DNA from: Pseudonocardiales bacterium
GTDB taxonomy: Bacteria > Actinomycetota > Actinomycetes > Mycobacteriales > Pseudonocardiaceae
Assembly (NCBI GenBank): GCA_025465385.1
Contig: JAODNG010000338.1
Location: 1-13,131, forward strand
Direction of reading: 5' to 3'
Length of the DNA: 13,131 nt
Positions within the stretch are counted from its first letter, which is position 1. Each line of letters opens with the position of its first letter. Below the pieces are notes generated by a model. That model did no database searches and was not told where the DNA came from. It saw nothing but the letters and a program-made list of their open reading frames with translations. The translations under genes and the position numbers were made by a program. Positions 13,116 through 13,131 of the stretch are shown piece by piece.

Positions 13116-13131
13116 GCCACATCCTCATATC

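Noticed and set aside
1..13131. Mobile element, defence island or phage region
   Set aside because: I saw no transposase, integrase, restriction enzyme, toxin-antitoxin pair, phage structural gene, terminal inverted repeats or spacer arrays on either strand.

Overview
The window looks like a piece of a high-GC actinobacterial chromosome. The coding blocks are GC-rich (one counted line inside the carboxylate-amine ligase gene is about 77% GC). The genes are of actinomycete type: a TatA with a polar tail, a YbdK-type carboxylate-amine ligase, a DUF6390-like protein, and at least one start that looks leaderless. I cannot name the genus. I see no rRNA, tRNA, CRISPR array, insertion sequence, integrase or phage gene. 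Nearly all the DNA is coding, and no gene-free stretch exceeds about 190 bases.

Left part (1-4707). A membrane-protein gene, probably a PrsW-type protease, runs off the left edge on the minus strand. Divergent from it is a secreted right-handed beta-helix lipoprotein, followed 42 bases later on the same strand by a short-chain dehydrogenase/reductase (SDR). The SDR gene converges, with a 4-base gap, on a DUF6390-like gene. That gene is divergent from a class V PLP-dependent aminotransferase-like gene. The aminotransferase gene overlaps, tail to tail, an 88-residue protein of unknown function.

Middle part (4898-9364, all minus strand). Reading in the direction of transcription: an UlaG-like metallo-beta-lactamase-fold hydrolase, an NAD-dependent epimerase/dehydratase, a YbdK-like carboxylate-amine ligase and a SurE nucleotidase. 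Gaps of 3, 15 and 25 bases make one operon very likely. A phasin-like helical protein follows after a 140-base gap. The operon is divergent from tatA, and their shared 147-base control region contains a perfect 13-base inverted repeat.

Right part (9823-13115, minus strand). This is a phosphate-uptake operon in the order pstC, pstA, pstB, followed by a small OmpR/PhoB-type winged-helix protein with no receiver domain. Starts and stops overlap or nearly touch. The substrate-binding gene pstS would be expected just beyond the right edge but is not visible. The winged-helix gene sits where many bacteria carry phoU.

Most of the window is ordinary. The two places that most resemble an under-described system are the four-gene hydrolase/epimerase/ligase/nucleotidase operon and the receiver-less winged-helix regulator translationally coupled to pstB. 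Neither can be called new without comparative searches.
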